Source: Microbacterium luteum (GTDB lineage Bacteria; Actinomycetota; Actinomycetes; Actinomycetales; Microbacteriaceae). Taken from it: 64,000 bases of DNA. Of the stretch, positions 35,575 to 44,977 are shown piece by piece; the first letter of the stretch is position 1; each line of letters begins with the position of its first letter. A program made the position numbers and the translations under genes. A model generated the notes under the pieces. It saw only the letters and a program-made list of their open reading frames with translations. It did no database searches and was not told the DNA's origin. Location of the stretch: the NCBI RefSeq assembly GCF_015277875.1, contig NZ_CP063814.1, forward strand, positions 3,224,001 through 3,288,000, read 5' to 3'.

Positions 35575-37467
35575 TCACTCGGGCGGATACGCTCCCACGT
35601 CCTTGCGAGACGCCTCGATCTGGGTGACCGACGGATCGACGCGCTCCGCCGGCGAGGCTCCCGAGCCACGGCCGGTGCCTGCGCCGTTCCCGTCACCGCT
35701 GTCGGCGCGCCGATGCATCCACTTCGGCAGGCGCGGCCACCTCACGCCGCGCTGGTCGGGCTCCTCGACCTCGAGGCCGTAGTAGTCGCCGATGCGCTCG
35801 ACGAAGGCGGCGCGCTGCGCGTGGTCGTAGGCGCGGCGTTCGCGTTGGAACGCCACGATCGTCGACCAGCAGATCAGCAGCATCACGACACTGAACGGCA
35901 GGGCGATCGTGATCGCCGCCGTCTGCAGGGCGGTGAGTCCGCCGGTGAGCAGCAGCGCGATCGCGAGCAGCGCGGTCACGAGCGTGAAGAAAGTGCGGAT
36001 CCACTTCGCCGGCTCCTGATTGCCGCCGGTGGCGATCATCCCCATCACGAGCGCCCCGGAATCGGACGACGTGATGAAGAACACCGCCACGAGCACCATC
36101 ACGCCGATCGTGAGCAGCGTCGTGCCCGGGAAGTAGTCCAGGAGCTGGAAGATCGCCCCCTCGATGTTCACCGATCCGTCGGCCGTCGTCATCGATCCCG
36201 GCTGGTCGAGCTCGAGGTACAGGGCCGATCCGCCCAGCACCGCGAACCACAGGATGCCGAGCAGGGTCGGCACGCCGATCACGCCGAGCACGAACTGACG
36301 CACGGTGCGCCCGCGGGAGATGCGGGCGATGAAGATGCCGACGAAGGGCGCCCACGAGATCCACCAGCCCCAGTAGAACGAGGTCCACGACGACTGCCAG
36401 TCCTCCCCGGCGGTGCCCTGGAAGGCACTCACCGTGAAGGAGAGGCCGACGAAGTTCTGGATGTAGGAGCCGATCGACTGCACCCACTCGCGCAGCAGGT
36501 ACTCCGTCTGCCCGAAGATCAGGATGTAGAGCAGGAGCAGGCCGGCGAGGATCAGGTTCGTCGAGGACAGCCACTTCATGCCTCGGGTGACGCCGGACAG
36601 CACCGATGCGAGCACGCACACCGTGATGACGCCGATGATGATCACCTGCAGGCCCGCGGAGGGCTCGGCGATACCGGCGGCGTCGAGACCCGCGCTGATC
36701 TGCAGCACGCCGAGGCCGAGCGAGGTCGCCACACCGAAGAGCGTTCCGGCGAGGGCGACGACGTCGATCGCATGACCCCAGGGTCCTTCGACGCGCTTGC
36801 GCCCGAGGACGGGCTCGAGCGTCCAGCGGATCGAGATCGGCCGGCCGCGCCGGTGGATGGCGTAGGCGAGGCTGAGTCCGACGATGACGTAGATCGACCA
36901 GGCCGTGACCCCCCAGTGGAGGTACGTCTGGGTGAGCGCCGCCTGCGCGAGCTGCGGCGGCTCGCCGGTCACGCCGGGTCGCGGCGAGATGAAGTGGCTG
37001 AGCGGCTCGCTGACGCCGTAGAAGACCAGGCCGATGCCCATGCCCGCGGCGAACAGCAGGGAGAACCAGGCGCCGAGGGAGAACTCGGGCTCGTCGTTGT
37101 CTCGACCGAGCTTGATGTCGCCGAAGCGGGAGAACCCGAAGACGATCGCGACCGCGACGAAGATCGCCGCGATCAGCACGTAGTACCAGCTGAAGCCGTT
37201 GACGATGGAGTTCTGCAGGCCCAGGAACAGATCTTCAGCCGCACCGGGGGCGAGGATCGCGAAGGCGCTGAAGGCGATCACGACTCCCGCTGCGGGCCAG
37301 AAGACCCAGGGCTGCACTCCCTTCCCGGCGGCGAGGGTGCTGGTCACATCCTCCTCGGCGGGCTTCACGTCGAGGAGGTTCTCGGTCTCTTCGGTCGGAG
37401 AGGAGGTCGGGTCGTCGGGCGCGGGGTCGTCAGGCGCCGTATCGGCGCGCGTCTGGTTCTCGCTCAC
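35575..37467 (-). CDS. BCCT-family betaine/carnitine/choline transporter
   Basis: A 630-residue carrier. The BCCT core begins after a 55-residue acidic N-terminus and has 12 hydrophobic segments. The aromatic motif HWGVTAWSIYVIVGLSLAYA and the segment SWTSFYWGWWISWAPFVGIF are diagnostic. A charged C-terminal tail of about 90 residues could sense osmotic state as in BetP. It takes up compatible solutes such as glycine betaine, usually with Na+. Confidence 0.93.
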   Translation of the reverse strand: MSENQTRADTAPDDPAPDDPTSSPTEETENLLDVKPAEEDVTSTLAAGKGVQPWVFWPAAGVVIAFSAFAILAPGAAEDLFLGLQNSIVNGFSWYYVLIAAIFVAVAIVFGFSRFGDIKLGRDNDEPEFSLGAWFSLLFAAGMGIGLVFYGVSEPLSHFISPRPGVTGEPPQLAQAALTQTYLHWGVTAWSIYVIVGLSLAYAIHRRGRPISIRWTLEPVLGRKRVEGPWGHAIDVVALAGTLFGVATSLGLGVLQISAGLDAAGIAEPSAGLQVIIIGVITVCVLASVLSGVTRGMKWLSSTNLILAGLLLLYILIFGQTEYLLREWVQSIGSYIQNFVGLSFTVSAFQGTAGEDWQSSWTSFYWGWWISWAPFVGIFIARISRGRTVRQFVLGVIGVPTLLGILWFAVLGGSALYLELDQPGSMTTADGSVNIEGAIFQLLDYFPGTTLLTIGVMVLVAVFFITSSDSGALVMGMIATGGNQEPAKWIRTFFTLVTALLAIALLLTGGLTALQTAAITIALPFSVVMLLICWSTIVAFQRERRAYDHAQRAAFVERIGDYYGLEVEEPDQRGVRWPRLPKWMHRRADSGDGNGAGTGRGSGASPAERVDPSVTQIEASRKDVGAYPPE

Positions 37468-37530
37468 CGCTCCACGGTATCGACGCCCGCCGGACGACCG
37501 AAAGTCATGGTGGTGTGCCGCGGCCGGCGG

Positions 37531-38124
37531 CTATGCTCGAGGGTTCTCGCCGGGCGCCGGCCCGGGCCACGCGTCGGCGAGCTTGCCGAGCAGGCGCGCG
37601 AGTTCCACGCGCTCGGCGTCGGTGAAGCCCGCCAGGGCGGTGCGCACCGCATCCGTCCGCTCGCCCCGGAAACTTCGCGCGATCGCGGCGCCCTCCTCTG
37701 TCAGGGCGATGCGCGTGCGACGTGCGTCGTCGGGATGCGCCTCGCGGCGGACCATCCCCTCCTGCACGCCCTGCTGCACCAGTCGCGAAGCACGGGGCTG
37801 GTCGACACCGATCCTCTCGGCGAGCTCGCTCACGCCCAGCGGCTCCGGCGAGCTCGCGAGCACGTCGAGCATGCGCACCCGCGCCGGACCGCCGAATCGG
37901 CCGGGTCCGGCGAGCGGGTGCGAACCCGGCCACTCCGGGCGCCCCCGCTCGCCGACGCCCGGCTTGCCGTGCGACCCGGGCTTGCCGTGCGACCCGGGCT
38001 TGCCGTGCCGGCCGTGAGGATGACGACCGCCCTCCCACGGCGGCCGGGAGAAGCGCCGCCCCCGCAGGCGAGCGAGCGCGGCGGCGATCGTGGCGGCGGG
38101 GTCGTCGGGCCGAGGATCGGTCAT
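37531..38124 (-). CDS. MarR-family regulator with His-Gly repeat segment
   Basis: A 197-residue protein. The C-terminal part is a MarR winged helix (MLDVLASSPEPLGVSELAER, RASRLVQQGVQEGMVRREAH, DDARRTRIALTEEG). Before it lies an unusual insert with three copies of HGKPG (residues about 39-56) encoded by an 18-base tandem repeat. It is divergent from another His/Gly-rich winged-helix gene, with inverted repeats in the shared promoter. The ligand is unknown; metal binding by the His-rich parts is a guess. Confidence 0.85.
   Translation of the reverse strand: MTDPRPDDPAATIAAALARLRGRRFSRPPWEGGRHPHGRHGKPGSHGKPGSHGKPGVGERGRPEWPGSHPLAGPGRFGGPARVRMLDVLASSPEPLGVSELAERIGVDQPRASRLVQQGVQEGMVRREAHPDDARRTRIALTEEGAAIARSFRGERTDAVRTALAGFTDAERVELARLLGKLADAWPGPAPGENPRA
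37963..38008. repeat. 18-bp tandem repeat (2.6 copies) inside the marR gene
   Basis: CTTGCCGTGCGACCCGGG is repeated head to tail at 37963 and 37981, with a partial third copy at 37999. It encodes the His-Gly-Lys-Pro-Gly repeats on the - strand and could vary in copy number. Confidence 0.9.
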
Positions 38125-38135
38125 GGTTCGAATTT

Positions 38136-38192
38136 ACATGTCTCTTGACATGTTCCACACAAGCATGTCACCATGCATGTAGTTGTTACATG
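38136..38192. promoter_or_regulatory. Divergent promoter region with MarR-type inverted repeats
   Basis: Two inverted repeats with ACATG cores lie between the divergent regulators: ACATGTC-N4-GACATGT (38136-38153) and CATGTA-N5-TACATG (38176-38192). A perfect TTGACA (38145-38150) is inside the first. Binding by one or both flanking regulators is likely. Confidence 0.7.
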
Positions 38193-38215
38193 ACATATAT
38201 CTGAGGAGAACTTCC

Positions 38216-38845
38216 ATGAACACCCCCGAAACACCCACACCCCGCCCCCTCGGCTTCTGGCTGCGCGCGCTGGATGCTTCACTCTCGCGAGAGATCGACG
38301 GGCGCCTTGCGGCCGAAGACGTCACACGACGCGACTGGATGCTGCTGAACGTCATCGACGGATCCATCGACGCACCCTGGCCCACGCGCCAGGGCCGCGG
38401 CCCTGGCCACGGACGCGGACGCCACCTGCGCCACCTCGCCGACCGAGGCTGGGTGGAGGAGGCCGGAGACGGCAGCCTGTCGCTCACCGACGCCGGTCGC
38501 GAGGCGAAGCAGCGTCTGGCGGGCATCATCGACGAGGTGCGCTCCCGCCTGGTCGAGACCGTCGGCGAGCAGGACTACGAAACGACCGTGCGCAGCCTCG
38601 AGGCCCTCACCCGCTCGCTCGGCGGCGCCGACGACGACTCGTTCGACTTCGCTCGCGGCCGCTTCGGTCGCGGGCACGGCTTCGGCCGCGGGCACGGCGA
38701 CGGGCACGGTCGCGGATACCGACACGGCTCCGGCGACGGGCACGGTCGCGGATTCCGTGACGGCTGGGACGGCAACCGCCACCACGGCTTCGGTCCGCGC
38801 CACCCCGGCTACGGCCCCCGCCCCGACCGCGCCCCCACCGCCTGA
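38216..38845 (+). CDS. Winged-helix (MarR/PadR-like) protein with His/Gly-rich tail
   Basis: A 209-residue protein. Residues 1-130 look like a MarR-type helix-turn-helix protein (VTRRDWMLLNVIDG, RHLRHLADRGWVEEAGDGSL then SLTDAGREAKQRL). Residues 140-209 are Gly-, His- and Arg-rich (GRGHGFGRGHGDGHGRG), with an exact 22-base DNA repeat inside. GAGGAGAAC precedes the ATG at 38216. Similar tails occur in metal-binding proteins, but a disordered nucleic-acid-binding tail is equally possible. It is divergent from the MarR gene at 37531. Confidence 0.78.
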   Translation: MNTPETPTPRPLGFWLRALDASLSREIDGRLAAEDVTRRDWMLLNVIDGSIDAPWPTRQGRGPGHGRGRHLRHLADRGWVEEAGDGSLSLTDAGREAKQRLAGIIDEVRSRLVETVGEQDYETTVRSLEALTRSLGGADDDSFDFARGRFGRGHGFGRGHGDGHGRGYRHGSGDGHGRGFRDGWDGNRHHGFGPRHPGYGPRPDRAPTA

Positions 38846-38860
38846 CGACACCCGACCCCG

Positions 38861-38947
38861 CCCCGCCGATGTCGGAGAATCGCGCCGATGTCGGAGGATT
38901 CGCCCGAAATCGTCCGACATCGAGCTGAATCTCCGACATCGGCGGGG
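38861..38947. repeat. Nested inverted repeats (CCGATGTCGGA family)
   Basis: The outer arms CCCCGCCGATGTCGGAGA (38861-38878) and its exact reverse complement (38930-38947) enclose an inner pair, CGATGTCGGA and TCCGACATCG. Four copies of one 11-base core, two per orientation, can form a long hairpin downstream of the winged-helix gene. It may act as a terminator or be a REP-like element. Confidence 0.8.
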
Positions 38948-39024
38948 GCGATGCGACCTCCCGCGCCGGTCTACCCGGGTAGACTCGCGCTCGCCGAGGG
39001 ATTCAGGGCGAGGGAGAGCGACGG

Positions 39025-40071
39025 ATGGGGCGGGACGAGGCGCGCAGCCGCCGGGTGACCCGGGCCGACGTCGCGCGTGCGGCGGGCGTGAGCACGGCCG
39101 TCGTGAGCTACGTCATGAACGGCGGCCCGCGTCCGGTTGCGCCCGAGACGGCGGCCCGCGTGCGCGCGGCGATGGATGACCTGGGCTACCGGCCGAACCA
39201 CGCGGCACGCACCCTCAATCTCGGCACGACCCGCACCATCGGCCTCGTGCTGCAGGACACGCTCAACCCCTACTTCGCCGAGTTTGCCGGTGAGATCGAC
39301 CGCGCCGCCCGCGAACGCGGATTCGGCGTGCTCACCGCCGAGTCGCACGGCGATCGCGACGCCGAACGCCGCCTGCTCTCGGATCTGTCCGACCGTCAGG
39401 TCGACGCCCTGCTGCTCGCGAGCTCGGGGCCTCCCACCACCGAGCCCGCCGTTGCCAACCCGCGGGATCCCACCACCGTGCTGCTCGACTGCGCCGGTCC
39501 GGTCGCCGGTCATCACACGATCGGTCCGGATGCCGCCTCCGGCGCCCGCGCCGCCGTCGCCCATCTCGCACAGGTGCACGGCCGCCGGCGCATCGGCATG
39601 GTCATCGGCCCCGACGGTCTCGCCAGCCCCGATCCGCGCCTCGCCGGATGGCGCAGCGAAACCAAGGCGCGCGGCGTCACGCCGGGCGCCCTCGCGGTCG
39701 ACGACTGGAGCAACGCGGGCGGATACCGCGCCGCACGACGCCTCCTCGACACCGGAGCACTGCCCGACGCGCTCTTCGTCGGCTCCGATGCGCAGGCGAT
39801 CGGCGTGCTCCGCGCCCTCCTCGAGGCTGGCATCGACATCCCGCGCGCGTGTCCGATCGTGAGCTTCGACGGCACGGGCGCCGGCGACTTCACGTGGCCG
39901 GCGCTCACCTCAGCACGTCAGCCCGTGCGCGAGATGGCCGATCTCGCGCTCGCGCTGGTCGCGCATCCCGACCCCGACCCGCGCTATCACGCGTTTCCCG
40001 TCGACCTCGTCGTGCGGGAATCGTGCGGATGCCCCCTCACACCCCCGGTCGCAGGACCGATCGATTCCTGA
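39025..40071 (+). CDS. LacI-family regulator linked to alpha-galactosidase
   Basis: A 348-residue LacI protein with the N-terminal HTH RADVARAAGVSTAVVSYVMN, hinge RPNHAARTLNLG and a sugar-sensor domain (VLQDTLNPYFAEFAGEIDRA). Its C-terminus ends with the CGC-type signature RESCGCP common in this family. It lies 14 bases before the GH36 gene and probably controls it in response to a galactoside. Confidence 0.9.
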   Translation: MGRDEARSRRVTRADVARAAGVSTAVVSYVMNGGPRPVAPETAARVRAAMDDLGYRPNHAARTLNLGTTRTIGLVLQDTLNPYFAEFAGEIDRAARERGFGVLTAESHGDRDAERRLLSDLSDRQVDALLLASSGPPTTEPAVANPRDPTTVLLDCAGPVAGHHTIGPDAASGARAAVAHLAQVHGRRRIGMVIGPDGLASPDPRLAGWRSETKARGVTPGALAVDDWSNAGGYRAARRLLDTGALPDALFVGSDAQAIGVLRALLEAGIDIPRACPIVSFDGTGAGDFTWPALTSARQPVREMADLALALVAHPDPDPRYHAFPVDLVVRESCGCPLTPPVAGPIDS

Positions 40072-40085
40072 CGCGAAAGGCCTCC

Positions 40086-42338
40086 GTGACCTCCTCCTCC
40101 CCCGCCTTCCCGCGGCGCGCCGTGTCGCTGCGCGCCGCCGGCGTCGCGCTCGTGCTCGACCTCTCCGGCGATCTGCTCCCGGCGACCGCGCACTGGGGCG
40201 CCGACCCCGGACAGCTGAATGAGCCGGAGGCGTTCGCGCTCATCGACGCCGGCGTGAACCCCGTCGGCCTCAACCAGGTGGACGAGCCGGTGCGCGTGGC
40301 GATCCTTCCCGAGGGGTCGAGCGGATGGCCCGGCCGTCCCGGCGTATCCGGTTCGCGCGGCGGCACGGCGTGGTCGCCGCGATTCCGGGTGACCGAGCGC
40401 ACACTCGGAGGCGTCGCGGTGCGTGATGGCTACACCGAGTCCGGGCCGGGGGAGCTCGTCGTGCGCGCCGAAGACGCCAGAGCCGGCCTCGCGCTGACGC
40501 TCCGCGTGGAGCTGCTGCCCAGCGGACTCGTGCGCACACGAGCGGAGCTGACCAATCTCGGCACCGACGACTACGCGCTCGATGCGCTCACGCCGGCGCT
40601 GCCGATCCCGCCCATCGCCGGCGAGGTGCTCGACTTCGCCGGCCGCTGGGCGCGTGAGCGTACACCGCAGCGCACCGACCTCGGTGTCGGCATCCACTCG
40701 CGCGAGAACCGCCGAGGGCGCACCGGCGCCGATTCGGCCTATCTGCTGCACGCCGGGGTGCCCGGATTCGACTTCGCTTCGGGAGAGGTGTGGGCGGTGC
40801 ACGCGGCGTGGAGCGGCAACCACGTGCACTACGCCGAGCGGCTCTTCAGCGGCGAGCAGATGCTCGGGGGCGGCGAACTGCTGCTGCCCGGCGAGGTCGT
40901 CCTCGACGCGGGTGCGTCTTACACGTCGCCATGGCTCTACGGCGCATACGGCGACGGGCTCGACGAGCTCGCGGCGCGTTTCCATCGGCATCTGCGGGCC
41001 CGTCCGCAGCATCCGTCGTCGCCGCGCCCGGTCACCCTCAACGTGTGGGAGGCGGTCTACTTCGACCACTCCCTGCCGGGACTCATCGATCTCGCCGACC
41101 GGGCAGCGGAGATCGGGGTGGAGCGCTACGTGCTCGACGACGGCTGGTTCGGATCCCGCCGCGACGACACCTCCGGCCTCGGCGACTGGCAGGTGTCTGC
41201 GGATGTCTGGCCCGACGGGCTCGGGCCACTGGTCGACCACGTGACCGGACTCGGCATGCAGTTCGGACTGTGGTTCGAGCCCGAGATGGTGAACCTCGAC
41301 TCCGACGTGGCGCGGGCGCATCCGGAATGGATCATGAGCGCCGATCCCGACCGGCTGCCGGTTCCGAGCCGCCACCAGCAGGTGCTGAACCTGGCGATCC
41401 CGGCCTGCTACGACCACATCCGGGATGCGATGGTCGCGATTCTGCGCGAGTACGACATCTCGTACATCAAGTGGGATCACAACCGCGACCTCGTCGAAGC
41501 GGCCGACCGCATCGACGGCCGACCGGTCGTGCACGCCCAGACGCTCGCCTTCTACCGGCTCGTCGACGAGTTGAAGGCGACCTTCCCGGGCCTCGAGATC
41601 GAGTCGTGCTCCTCGGGTGGCGGGCGCATCGACCTCGAGGTGATCGAGCGCACCGACCGCGTTTGGACATCGGACTGCATCGACCCGCACGAGCGCCAGC
41701 TCATGCACCGCTGGACCCAGCAGCTGCTGCCGCCCGAGCTGATGGGCGCGCACATCGCGTCAGGCGTCTCGCATACGACCGGACGGGGCCACTCGCTGGA
41801 ATACCGCGCGTCGACCGCGCTGTTCGGTCACTTGGGCATCGAGTGGGATCTGCGCGACGCCCCGGCGGCGGAGTTCGCGCAGCTCACAGCCTGGGTGGCG
41901 TTCTACAAGCAGTGGCGTGACCTGCTGCACACCGGCACGATCGTGCGTCTCGACACCGGTGACGAGACCCTGTTCGGTCACGGCGTGGTCGACGCGGACC
42001 GTTCCCGCGCGCTGTTCGCGATCACCTCGGTCGACCGGCCGGTGACGAGCATGTACGGGCGCGTGCGCCTGCGCGGGCTCGATCCGGATCGTCGCTACCG
42101 GGTGCGCCCGGTACTGCCGGCGGGAAGTCTCGGCGGGATGCTGCCGCCACCGTGGTGGGGTGGCGGCGCGGGTGACATGGCCGCGCACTCCGCGGTCACC
42201 GCCGACGATGTCGCTGCGAGCGTGGGTGCCGTCTTCACCGGCGGGACCCTCGAGCGGGTCGGCCTCACGCATCCGGCGGTGTTCCCCGACACGACCGTGC
42301 TTTACGACGTCGAGGCGATCGACTCGGTTGCCCGTTGA
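40086..42338 (+). CDS. Alpha-galactosidase, GH36
   Basis: A 750-residue GH36 enzyme. An N-terminal beta-sandwich (residues 1-310) precedes the catalytic TIM barrel with LDDGWFGSRRDD, the nucleophile in ISYIKWDHNRD, the ESCSSGGGRIDLEV loop and the acid/base Asp in VWTSDCIDPHERQ. A C-terminal beta domain closes the protein. No signal peptide is seen, so it acts in the cytoplasm on imported alpha-galactosides such as melibiose. The GTG at 40086 follows AAAGG. A longer open frame exists upstream but overlaps the lacI gene. Confidence 0.93.
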   Translation: MTSSSPAFPRRAVSLRAAGVALVLDLSGDLLPATAHWGADPGQLNEPEAFALIDAGVNPVGLNQVDEPVRVAILPEGSSGWPGRPGVSGSRGGTAWSPRFRVTERTLGGVAVRDGYTESGPGELVVRAEDARAGLALTLRVELLPSGLVRTRAELTNLGTDDYALDALTPALPIPPIAGEVLDFAGRWARERTPQRTDLGVGIHSRENRRGRTGADSAYLLHAGVPGFDFASGEVWAVHAAWSGNHVHYAERLFSGEQMLGGGELLLPGEVVLDAGASYTSPWLYGAYGDGLDELAARFHRHLRARPQHPSSPRPVTLNVWEAVYFDHSLPGLIDLADRAAEIGVERYVLDDGWFGSRRDDTSGLGDWQVSADVWPDGLGPLVDHVTGLGMQFGLWFEPEMVNLDSDVARAHPEWIMSADPDRLPVPSRHQQVLNLAIPACYDHIRDAMVAILREYDISYIKWDHNRDLVEAADRIDGRPVVHAQTLAFYRLVDELKATFPGLEIESCSSGGGRIDLEVIERTDRVWTSDCIDPHERQLMHRWTQQLLPPELMGAHIASGVSHTTGRGHSLEYRASTALFGHLGIEWDLRDAPAAEFAQLTAWVAFYKQWRDLLHTGTIVRLDTGDETLFGHGVVDADRSRALFAITSVDRPVTSMYGRVRLRGLDPDRRYRVRPVLPAGSLGGMLPPPWWGGGAGDMAAHSAVTADDVAASVGAVFTGGTLERVGLTHPAVFPDTTVLYDVEAIDSVAR

Positions 42339-42346
42339 CGGGGCGT

Positions 42347-42390
42347 CCCGCGGTCGCCGCTGTGCCCCCCGACGACGCAGCGACCGCGGG
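42347..42390. terminator. Hairpin downstream of the alpha-galactosidase gene
   Basis: CCCGCGGTC pairs with GACCGCGGG and GCTG with CAGC, separated by a 3-base bulge, right after the GH36 stop. There is no T-tract. Confidence 0.5.
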
Positions 42391-42506
42391 GTAAACCCCG
42401 GGTATCGGTGTTCGTGAAGGCGACGACTCCGTGGCCTCCGACTGCCGACGCGACTCAGGTTAGAGGATTCTCATCCCGAGGGGAAGGGGTGCAGCGAAGC
42501 GGATTC

Positions 42507-43112
42507 TCATCGACCCGCGGAGCCCGCATCGGTGACGCCGACATCGGATCGGTGGAAGTTCTGGAACGAGCGCGAGGCGGTCGGTCCGCGCTGCCCCTGG
42601 TAACGGTTGGCGTACGGGCCGGAGCCGTAGGGGTTCTCGGTCGGCGACGAGAGCCGGAAGAAGCACAGCTGCCCGATCTTCATGCCCGGCCACAGCTTGA
42701 TCGGCAGGGTCGCGACGTTGGACAGTTCGAGGGTCACGTGGCCCGAGAACCCCGGGTCGATGAATCCGGCCGTCGAGTGGGTGAGGAGTCCCAGGCGGCC
42801 GAGCGACGACTTGCCCTCCAGACGCGCTGCGACATCGTCGGGCAGGGTGACCTGCTCGAACGTCGACCCGAGCGCGAACTCTCCCGGATGCAGGATGAAC
42901 GGCTCATCCGGCGCGACCTCGATCAGGTGCGTGAGGTCGGGCTGGTCTTCGGCGGGATCGATGAACGGGTACTTGTGGTTGTCGAACAGCCGGAAGTACC
43001 GGTCCAGGCGAACGTCGACGCTGGACGGCTGCACCATCCGCGCATCCCAGGGGGCGATTCCGATGCGTTCGGCGTGGACTTCTGCGCGGATATCGCGATC
43101 GGAAAGCAGCAC
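42507..43112 (-). CDS. dcd: dCTP deaminase
   Basis: A 201-residue trimeric dUTPase/dCTP-deaminase superfamily protein. It begins [12 protein letters not shown], contains [11 protein letters not shown] and the signature [20 protein letters not shown] with the catalytic region, then ends in [13 protein letters not shown]. It makes dUTP from dCTP; several actinobacterial members also hydrolyse dUTP to dUMP. The 168-base gap before the GH36 gene holds a hairpin and two copies of GGATTCTCATC (42465 and 42501). Confidence 0.95.
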   Translation of the reverse strand: MLLSDRDIRAEVHAERIGIAPWDARMVQPSSVDVRLDRYFRLFDNHKYPFIDPAEDQPDLTHLIEVAPDEPFILHPGEFALGSTFEQVTLPDDVAARLEGKSSLGRLGLLTHSTAGFIDPGFSGHVTLELSNVATLPIKLWPGMKIGQLCFFRLSSPTENPYGSGPYANRYQGQRGPTASRSFQNFHRSDVGVTDAGSAGR

Positions 43113-43191
43113 GGCATCAGCCTAGCGATCCGCGTGCGAGCGTTCGACGCCGACCTTGTTATGCTGTCGGATGCTGCGGTTTTCCGCTCTC

Positions 43192-43262
43192 GGGGATGTA
43201 GTTCAATGGTAGAACTTCTGCTTCCCAAGCAGACAGCGCGGGTTCGATTCCCGTCATCCCCT
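43192..43262 (+). tRNA. tRNA-Gly (anticodon CCC)
   Basis: The acceptor arms GGGGATG and CATCCCC pair. The D arm is GTTC-AATGGTA-GAAC, the anticodon arm TCTGC-TTCCCAA-GCAGA reads CCC, and the T arm contains GGTTCGATTCC. CCA is encoded at 43263-43265. Confidence 0.96.
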
Positions 43263-43267
43263 CCACA

Positions 43268-43304
43268 AGCCCTCACGTGCCACCGACGGTGGTGCGGGAG
43301 GGCT
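43268..43304 (+). terminator. Hairpin downstream of tRNA-Gly
   Basis: A 17-bp stem with one mismatch and two G-T pairs around a 3-base loop: AGCCCTC at the left base, CCACC-gac-GGTGG at the tip, GAGGGCT at the right base. It starts three bases after the encoded CCA. Confidence 0.75.
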
Positions 43305-43373
43305 CTCGTACGGATGCCGTCGGCATCGATCCGCCTGCGGGCGTCCTGATCCGCCCACGGCACAGCGGGTTGT

Positions 43374-44840
43374 CTAGAAAGGCGCTGGGCAGACTTCTGG
43401 GTCGGGTGGGTCCGCGTCGCCCGGGCCGCCGACCCCGTCGGGCATGAACATGACTCGTGGTGGTGGGTCGTCGTCGTATTCGAGGCCGGAGGGTGCGGTG
43501 AAGTGAAGTCTTCCGCCGGGCATTTGGACGACGGTCCATCCGGCGGCTTGTTTCAGCGCGTGGTGGCTTTCGCAGAACGCGCCCATGTTCTCGACGTCGG
43601 TCTTACCGCCGAGGGCCCAGTCTTCGCGGTGGTCGATGTCGCATTCGGTGGCGGGTCTGCGGCATCCGGGGAACCGGCACCGGATATCCCGCGCCACCAG
43701 ATACCGTTTCTGCGCCGGTGTCGCGAAGCGTCGATCGACGGCGAGCACCGTTCCGGTGATGGGGTCGAGGAAGACCCGGTCGAAACCGGGGGCGTTGCCG
43801 GCGAGGATCTTCGCCGTCTCCGGATCCACCGCGCACTTCCCGTTCAGCTGCGCCCCACCCAGGGTCGTTCCCGCGAGCGTGGTCGCGGGGACGGTCACCT
43901 GCACGTGCCCACGGATCGCACCCAACCCACCCTCGACCCCGGTCGGGTCGACGGAGGGGGAGGCGGTGAGCATCATGTCCAGCAGCAGGTCGGTGCGGAT
44001 CTGATCCAGCGTCCGCTCATCGAACCACACACTCGGCTCCGAATCGACGTCACCCGTCCCCACGTCGGCACCGTCCGCCTTCGATGCCTCGTCGTCGCCC
44101 GTCCGCGTCTCGGTGGTGTTGCGTCGTGCCGCCCGGTCGGCGGCTTTGATCGTCTTCCCCTGCCGGGTGAGCCGGTCGTAGACCCCGTGGACCTCCACGG
44201 ACGGTCCGATCGCACCGAGCATCGACATCCCATCCCGCAGGTCCTCCACCCAGATGCGTCGGTCCAGCACGGCATCATCGTGACGTTCCTGCATCGACAG
44301 AGGGTTGAGGTTCTCCGCGACCTGCTCCGCATACGACCGCACCCTCGCCGCAGACGTCGTCTCCGCATACCCCAGCACGTCCCGCTCGTAGCTCTCTCGA
44401 GCCCCCGGGTCGGCAAGCTCCGCACCGGTGTCGACGATCACCTTCACATGTGCCCGGGACACCCGGCCCGCGCCACGACTCCCACGCCGCCGGGAACTGG
44501 GTCACGGTGCGGTGCGCGTCGAACAGGCGGGTCTGCATCGTGCGGTCACTGACCCGCTTCGCCACCGCAAGCTCCGCCGCCATCGCGCGCGCAGCGGCAT
44601 CTCCCGCTCCCGCGTCGACGCATCCCGCAACCGTGCCGTCTGCTGCTGGGCGAGGTCATACGCCTCGGCATACAACCGCTCACGCTCCGCCTGAATCCGC
44701 GCCTCCGCCACATCGAACGCCGCGATCTCCGCAACCAGCTCACGCGTGCGAACCCGGTCCGCCCCACCCTGCTGGTCGATCGCCATCACAACCCCCGCTC
44801 GATCCCCGACTACTTCGAGCGTAGAACCAACTTCAGACAT
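43374..44840 (-). pseudogene. DUF222/HNH-endonuclease-domain gene with two frameshifts
   Basis: Reading the - strand, MSEVGSTLEV to TREREMPLRA is in one frame. MAAELAVAKRVSDRTMQTRL to FPAAWESW continues in a second frame, and GRVSRAHVKVIVDTG to the stop is back in the first. Together they give a normal DUF222 protein (about 490 residues) with a C-terminal HNH site (CRFPGCRRPATECDIDHRED and CESHHALKQ). The shifts lie at a (CG)n tract (44584-44592) and at a G/C-rich spot near 44465-44475. The gene is either decayed or misread. Intact homologues are common repetitive genes in Microbacteriaceae. Confidence 0.8.
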
Positions 44841-44977
44841 TGATGCGACGTAATGCGGGGCATGGGGACAAATAATTCATACACAAGTACGAAAATGTGA
44901 AGACGTGATCCGATCCCATTGCGATCACCCGACCATCGCAAGTGGAGCGGTTGCACCGCTTCGGGGCGACGCGCCCG

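Noticed and set aside
35713..38148. An 811-residue open frame on the + strand opposite the BCCT and MarR genes
   Set aside because: Its protein is an Arg/Asp/His-rich mirror of real codons with no domain or signal, while the opposite strand encodes recognisable families.
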